A DNA stretch of 64,000 nt from Rhodospirillales bacterium (GTDB lineage: Bacteria; Pseudomonadota; Alphaproteobacteria; Rhodospirillales; JAPHRK01). Every line of letters begins with the position of its first letter. Position 1 is the stretch's first letter. A program made the position numbers and the translations under genes. The stretch lies in NCBI GenBank assembly GCA_026196105.1, contig JAPHRK010000009.1:108679-172678 (forward strand). Reading direction: 5' to 3'. The notes under the pieces were generated by a model. The model made no database searches. It had not been told where the DNA came from and worked only from the letters and a program-made list of their open reading frames with translations. This document shows, piece by piece, positions 58,977 to 64,000 of the stretch.

Positions 58977-59414
58977 GTGAGTGAAGAACTAAAGACAATT
59001 GAAGAAACGTGCGGTGGGTTTTTTGGGTTATGGATGCTTGATCTGTCCCGCTCCACATTTGAGCAAAACGAGCCACCACAATCAGCCACCCACCGACTAG
59101 AGCTCTATGAAGGACATGTGGTTTTTTACATGAACTGGATTGATGCTGAGGGCCAAGACTTTGAGGTTAAGTTTGCTGGAATTCCGGATGGCCAAATCAG
59201 AGAATTTCCTGGAGGGGAGTTGGCAGACGCTATGTCTGTTACCGCCCCATCTGAGCTTGAACTCAACACCTCTGCTTTTCTTAAAGGTAACGAACTCATG
59301 ACGGCGACACGGTTGCTTGTTGAGAATGGAAGCGAAATGCTCCTCACTCAAACGGTGCATCTTCCTGATGGTGTTACCCTGCAAAATAAGTCACTCTACG
59401 TGAAGGAAATTTGA
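58977..59414 (+). CDS. Hypothetical lipocalin-like protein
   Basis: FFGLWMLDLSRSTFEQNE..., beta-rich 145 aa. Confidence 0.55.
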   Translation: MSEELKTIEETCGGFFGLWMLDLSRSTFEQNEPPQSATHRLELYEGHVVFYMNWIDAEGQDFEVKFAGIPDGQIREFPGGELADAMSVTAPSELELNTSAFLKGNELMTATRLLVENGSEMLLTQTVHLPDGVTLQNKSLYVKEI

Positions 59415-59439
59415 AGGAACAAATTTAGGGAGGGAGACC

Positions 59440-60456
59440 ATGAAGGTCGTTCATAGCGACACGCACGAAAGCCACAACCCAAAAACCTATTTCAAAGGCG
59501 GTGGTTTTTTTGAACCTCAAGAGGTTCCTGCGCGTGTTGAAGCGTTGCTGGATGCTGTGATATCGGCAGGCCATCAAATTGTTACTCCCGCTGATCACGG
59601 TCCTGCTCCTCGAGCGGCAGTCCATACCCCTGAATATCTCACTTTTCTTGAAACCATCTATGATCGCTGGAAAGCTATGGGCAGCGACTCAGATGAAGTG
59701 TTGCCCAACATCCACCCCGGTCGCCATATGTCCTCTATGCCCACTGGTGTTGTCGGTCAGGTTGGGTATTTTACGGCTGATCTTTCTGCCCCTATTGGGG
59801 TCGGGACCTGGGAAGCCGCTTGTGGAGCTGCTAACACAGCCGTTCATGCTACGCAGTTGATGATTGAGGGAGAGAAAACGGTTTATGCTCTTTGTCGTCC
59901 TCCTGGGCATCATGCTTACAAAGATCAAGCTGGTGGTTTTTGTTTCCTCAATAATACCGCCATTGCAGCTCACCATGCCACAACCCAATTAGGTCGGGTG
60001 GCCGTCCTAGATATTGATGTTCATCACGGCAATGGAACCCAAGGGATTTTTTATGATCGCTCAGATGTCCTGACCGTCTCCCTTCATTGCGACCCTACAG
60101 ATTATTACCCCCATTATGCTGGGTATGCCCATGAGCGCGGTGAAGGTGCAGGGCTTGGTTACAACCTCAATTTACCCCAAGCACCTGACACCAGTGACGA
60201 GGCTTATTTGCAAGCTCTTGAAACTGCCTTAGCTACCATCCGGTCTTTTGCCCCAGCAGCCTTATTTGTGGCTTTGGGCCTCGATGCTCACGAGAACGAC
60301 CCTCTCCGAGGGCTTGCTGTGACAACCGGCGGATTTAACAAGATCGCCCGAAAAATCTCATCTCTAGATTTGCCGACCGTATTAGTTCAAGAGGGCGGAT
60401 ATGACCGTACTAATCTTGGACCAAATATCATCAGTGTTTTGTCGGGTTTTGAATGA
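59440..60456 (+). CDS. Histone deacetylase / acetylpolyamine amidohydrolase family protein
   Basis: RPPGHHAYKDQAGGFCFLNN, VLDIDVHHGNGTQGIFY. Confidence 0.95.
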   Translation: MKVVHSDTHESHNPKTYFKGGGFFEPQEVPARVEALLDAVISAGHQIVTPADHGPAPRAAVHTPEYLTFLETIYDRWKAMGSDSDEVLPNIHPGRHMSSMPTGVVGQVGYFTADLSAPIGVGTWEAACGAANTAVHATQLMIEGEKTVYALCRPPGHHAYKDQAGGFCFLNNTAIAAHHATTQLGRVAVLDIDVHHGNGTQGIFYDRSDVLTVSLHCDPTDYYPHYAGYAHERGEGAGLGYNLNLPQAPDTSDEAYLQALETALATIRSFAPAALFVALGLDAHENDPLRGLAVTTGGFNKIARKISSLDLPTVLVQEGGYDRTNLGPNIISVLSGFE

Positions 60457-60473
60457 ACAAAGGAATTTTCTAA

Positions 60474-60935
60474 ATGTCTGAGAAAATATGGAATGTCTAT
60501 CTTTCTGGTGAAATTCATAGTGATTGGCGAGATCAAATTGCTAACGGAATTGCTAAGGCCGGATTGCCCGTTGTTCTCAATTCACCGATTACGGTGCATG
60601 AAGATTCAGATGATTGCGGTGTGGCTATTTTTGGCCCGGAAAGTGATAAGTTTTGGCATGACCAGAAAGGGGCGAAACTAAATGCTATTCGTACCCGAAC
60701 CTTGATTGAACAAGCCGACCTTGTGGTGGTTCGCTTTGGAGAAAAATATAAACAATGGAACGCTGCCTTTGATGCAGGTTGCGCCTATGCGCTTGGTAAA
60801 CCCTACATCACTTTGCATCCTACAGAACACGACCATGCCCTCAAAGAAGTAGACGGTGGAGCTGCGGCGACAGCCCGAGACCCAATTCAAGTCGTCCAAG
60901 CCTTGGTTTACATAACTCAAGGCAAAATGCCCTAG
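60474..60935 (+). CDS. YtoQ family protein
   Basis: WNVYLSGEIHSDWRDQI, FWHDQKGAKLNAIRTRTLIEQADLVVVRFGEKYKQWNAAFDAG. Confidence 0.9.
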   Translation: MSEKIWNVYLSGEIHSDWRDQIANGIAKAGLPVVLNSPITVHEDSDDCGVAIFGPESDKFWHDQKGAKLNAIRTRTLIEQADLVVVRFGEKYKQWNAAFDAGCAYALGKPYITLHPTEHDHALKEVDGGAAATARDPIQVVQALVYITQGKMP

Positions 60936-60949
60936 TTGGGCTCTATAAA

Positions 60950-61603
60950 ATGAGTTCATTGCCCCGCCCCCTTCTTTATAGTTTTCGCCGTTGCCCTTAT
61001 GCCATGCGCGGGCGGATGGGGCTTTTTGTCAGTGGGATGACTTGTGAGCTACGCGAAGTGGTGCTGAGGGACAAGCCACCCTCAATGTTAGCTCTATCCC
61101 CCAAAGGGACGGTGCCCGTATTACAAACGGTTGAGGGGACGGTGATCGATGAGAGCTTGGAGGTTATGCTTTGGGCTCTAGAACAATATGATCCAGAAGG
61201 GTGGTTGCAGCCAGAGCAAGGTAATTTGGACGATATGCTGGCTTTGATCGAGCGAAATGATGGAGAGTTTAAGGAGCATTTAGACCGCTATAAATATCCC
61301 ACGCGATATGACAGTGTTGATCCACTGGCCGAGCGCTCAAAGGCTGAAGGTTTCTTGCAAGAGTTGGAGAAACGATTGTCTGCTTCTTCCTTCTTATTCG
61401 GCTCCAGGGTCTCCCTGGCTGATTATGCAATTGCGCCTTTTGTTCGACAGTTTGCTCATGTGGATAAAGATTGGTTTGATCAAACGCCCTATCCAGGTTT
61501 GCAAGCTTGGTTAGAGGTTTTTTTGAAAAGTGACCTCTTTATCTCAGTCATGAAAAAATATCCTCAGTGGCATGAGGGTGACGAACCCGTGATGTTTGGT
61601 TAA
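60950..61603 (+). CDS. Glutathione S-transferase family protein
   Basis: RRCPYAMRGRMGL, LSPKGTVPVLQT, DESLEVMLWAL. Confidence 0.9.
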   Translation: MSSLPRPLLYSFRRCPYAMRGRMGLFVSGMTCELREVVLRDKPPSMLALSPKGTVPVLQTVEGTVIDESLEVMLWALEQYDPEGWLQPEQGNLDDMLALIERNDGEFKEHLDRYKYPTRYDSVDPLAERSKAEGFLQELEKRLSASSFLFGSRVSLADYAIAPFVRQFAHVDKDWFDQTPYPGLQAWLEVFLKSDLFISVMKKYPQWHEGDEPVMFG

Positions 61604-63676
61604 TCAAGATACTTTCTGCAAGAAGGTTTCGACCGACCTTCCAAGTTTTTCAGAAACACTGGCGAGGCGGCTGGAAACAGATTTGACAGTTGAGGCTTCG
61701 TCGTTGGTTTGGGTAATGGCGTTTGCAACCATGTCGACACTTTGTAAAGCTTGATTACTGCCTGACGCCGCCTGACCGATATTTTGGGAAATCTCTTGGG
61801 TGGATTGGCCTTGTTCATCAACGGCCGTTGCAATGGTGGCAGAAGATTGGTTGATTTCAGCAATTGATTCGCTCACGCCCCCCATAGCGTGCACAGCATC
61901 ATTTGAGGCGTTTTGGATGTTGGCAATTTGGGTGGCGATTTGCTCTGTGGCTTTCGCGGTTTGATCAGACAGCTGTTTGACCTCTGCTGCCACCACAGCA
62001 AATCCTTTGCCTGCTTCACCAGCGCGCGCCGCCTCAATGGTGGCATTTAGGGCCAGCAAGTTGGTCTGTTCGGCAATGTCACGAATGAAACCAATAACAT
62101 CACCGATATCTTCGGTGGCTTTGGCAAGATTCGTAATGCCCGCACTGGTTTTGCCAACCATCTGGGTCGCTTCTTCTGCAAAGTTACTGGTTTGTTGAGT
62201 GAGAGAAGATATTTTTTGGATGGCAGCAGAGACTTCTTCAGTAGATCCAGCAACAGATTGAACATTCTCAGCGGCATCTTCTGAAGATGACTTTGCCGTT
62301 TTAACCTCTTGAGAGGCGCTTTCAGCAACTTCAGCCAAAGCATCTGCGCTCTGCTCCATTGCTTGGGTTTCTTGATTTAAGGTTTGGAGGACTTCAGAAA
62401 TATCCGACCTAAAAGCACCAATTTCAACTTTCAACTGGGCCTGGCGTTCAAGCTCATGTTCATGCTCAAGTTTCGATGTGGCCTCCAACTTTTCTGTCTC
62501 AATAGCATTGTCACGAAAGACTGAAAGAGAACCCGCAATATGGGCGATTTCGGAGAAGTTGGTTTTGATATTGATATCTGTGTGCATTTTGCCCTCTGAC
62601 AGGGCTAAGATTGCCTCTGACACTCGAGACAAAGGCCCCGAGATAATGCGAACCCCGAAGAAGACCACAAAGCTAATAACGGCAAGAATAATCAAACCGA
62701 CAATAGCTTGGACAATGATGAGTTCTGAAAGAGCGGCATAAAGCTCATCGTCTTCTTGCTGGATAGCAACAGCATAGGAGGTATTAACACCCGGCAAAGG
62801 AGCCTCTATCACCGTGAGGGAGTTGCCGTCTTTTGTTTCTGAAGACCTGAGAGTATTATCGTTGGCATCAGAGGAAACCATCGCCAATTGTGCCGTCTCA
62901 ATGTCACGGGAAGAGGTGATTAAATTGCCTTGCTTATGCCGCAAGGTAATAACACCTGTTTTGCCAAGCATGCCGAAGCTTTTGAAATAGGTCCCTATGG
63001 CTTTGGCAGGCAATATGCCAATGAGATGGCCGGCTGCTTTCTTTTCGATCACCATGGGAGCAATCACAAGAGCATAGCTATCCGCGCCTTTTTCACCAGG
63101 ATAAAAAACAATCGATTTGTTTTGCCCAAGTTTTGAGATTTCAGTTTTAAGGTTGTTTAGCAGGGGCGTGTTGGCTGCTGGTCCGCCAATCATTTGCCCA
63201 AACTCATCACTTTTGCGCATGGAATAAACAATGGTACCATCAGCAGTTGCCAGCATGATGTCGCTAAACTGAGATTGCTCGACATAGCTTTTTATATGCC
63301 CGTGGTGAGCCTCGTGCATGAATTCATACATCTCTACACCATCTCCGAGAACGATGGTGCTTCTATCAACATCTTTTTTGAGGAAAATATTTTTGATCGC
63401 GGCTGTATCGCTGCTTTCCCATCCTCGAGTAAGGTCCACCATAGCTTTGATAAAAACGGTACCTTTGGTTTGAAAAGAAAGTTCGTTTTTTGCCGATGTT
63501 AGAATTGTGTTCGCACTATCCAGGTTAGTTTCCAGCAAACGGCTTAAAACCATGTCGGTTCTATTTTCAATGCTGTTCTTTAAATTCAGATAACTAATGA
63601 TAAAAAAGGAAAAAAGAGAAACAGCACAAACAGAAATTATGGAAATTGGTAAAGCTCTAGAAATGCGAACAACCAT
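61604..63676 (-). CDS. Methyl-accepting chemotaxis protein
   Basis: N-terminal TM and periplasmic sensor, HAMP, signalling tip [41 protein letters not shown]. Confidence 0.96.
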   Translation of the reverse strand: MVVRISRALPISIISVCAVSLFSFFIISYLNLKNSIENRTDMVLSRLLETNLDSANTILTSAKNELSFQTKGTVFIKAMVDLTRGWESSDTAAIKNIFLKKDVDRSTIVLGDGVEMYEFMHEAHHGHIKSYVEQSQFSDIMLATADGTIVYSMRKSDEFGQMIGGPAANTPLLNNLKTEISKLGQNKSIVFYPGEKGADSYALVIAPMVIEKKAAGHLIGILPAKAIGTYFKSFGMLGKTGVITLRHKQGNLITSSRDIETAQLAMVSSDANDNTLRSSETKDGNSLTVIEAPLPGVNTSYAVAIQQEDDELYAALSELIIVQAIVGLIILAVISFVVFFGVRIISGPLSRVSEAILALSEGKMHTDINIKTNFSEIAHIAGSLSVFRDNAIETEKLEATSKLEHEHELERQAQLKVEIGAFRSDISEVLQTLNQETQAMEQSADALAEVAESASQEVKTAKSSSEDAAENVQSVAGSTEEVSAAIQKISSLTQQTSNFAEEATQMVGKTSAGITNLAKATEDIGDVIGFIRDIAEQTNLLALNATIEAARAGEAGKGFAVVAAEVKQLSDQTAKATEQIATQIANIQNASNDAVHAMGGVSESIAEINQSSATIATAVDEQGQSTQEISQNIGQAASGSNQALQSVDMVANAITQTNDEASTVKSVSSRLASVSEKLGRSVETFLQKVS

Positions 63677-63886
63677 TTTTTCTCCTCAAGGAAAGTATGA
63701 ATATTTATCCCGAGGTTAAGTGAATTTAAAAATTAAGGAATGCACATTTGTTCACAAAACAGTGAGCAGGGTACATTAACCTCGTTTTACATAAATAATT
63801 GGCATTACACTGATTGAACTCCTTTTTATTGGAGCTATGTTAACCCACATATCAAAAAACAATTAGCCCTGATCGGAGTTCCACCA

Positions 63887-64000
63887 ATGGACAACACCAC
63901 AACTTACGAGCCCCCGAAAGTTTGGAAATGGGAGAATGAGAGCGGAGGAAAGTTTGCCAACATAAACCGCCCGATAGCTGGCTCTACCCATGATAAAGAA
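63887..64000 (+). CDS. yghU: GSH-dependent disulfide-bond oxidoreductase YghU, N-terminal part (3' truncated)
   Basis: MDNTTTYEPPKVWKWENESGGKFANINRPIAGSTHDKE. Confidence 0.85.
   Translation, partial: MDNTTTYEPPKVWKWENESGGKFANINRPIAGSTHDKE

Noticed and set aside
1-64000. CRISPR arrays, prophage or toxin-antitoxin modules
   Set aside because: No regularly spaced repeats, phage structural genes or recognisable TA pairs were seen by eye.

Overview
The window looks like an alphaproteobacterial chromosome segment (inference from gene content). It has ordinary core genes on both flanks and one large accessory biosynthetic locus in the middle. Left flank: a cytochrome c maturation run (ccmB C-terminus, ccmC, ccmD, ccmE, ccmF, ccmG, ccmH, ccmI), two tiny proteins and a multi-PAS histidine kinase. 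Centre (about 10.2-42.2 kb): a GMC oxidoreductase with a secreted HAD phosphatase, a KamA-like radical SAM protein with a class-III aminotransferase, then a tightly coupled plus-strand operon of about 26 kb. That operon encodes an orphan 144-aa protein, an acyl carrier protein, an AMP-ligase, a PP-loop amidotransferase-like enzyme, an asparagine synthetase, an acyl-CoA dehydrogenase-like enzyme, three NRPS proteins (five C-A-T modules, no thioesterase), two 2-hydroxyacyl-CoA dehydratase/benzoyl-CoA reductase-type Fe-S subunits with their ATP-dependent activator, and an Sfp-type PPTase. Right border: a degraded IS6-like transposase fragment abutting tRNA-Ser(GGA). Right flank: ubiV/ubiU/ubiT (O2-independent ubiquinone synthesis), selO, mlaA, ampD-like, uup-like, djlA, a GlcD-like oxidase, a histone deacetylase-like enzyme, ytoQ, a GST, an MCP and the 5' end of yghU. 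The most interesting item is the complete HgdAB/HgdC-like radical dehydratase/reductase set inside an NRPS operon. The last NRPS module carries an adenylation domain that has lost its catalytic motifs, and there is no release domain. All family calls come from motif reading by eye; no searches were run.
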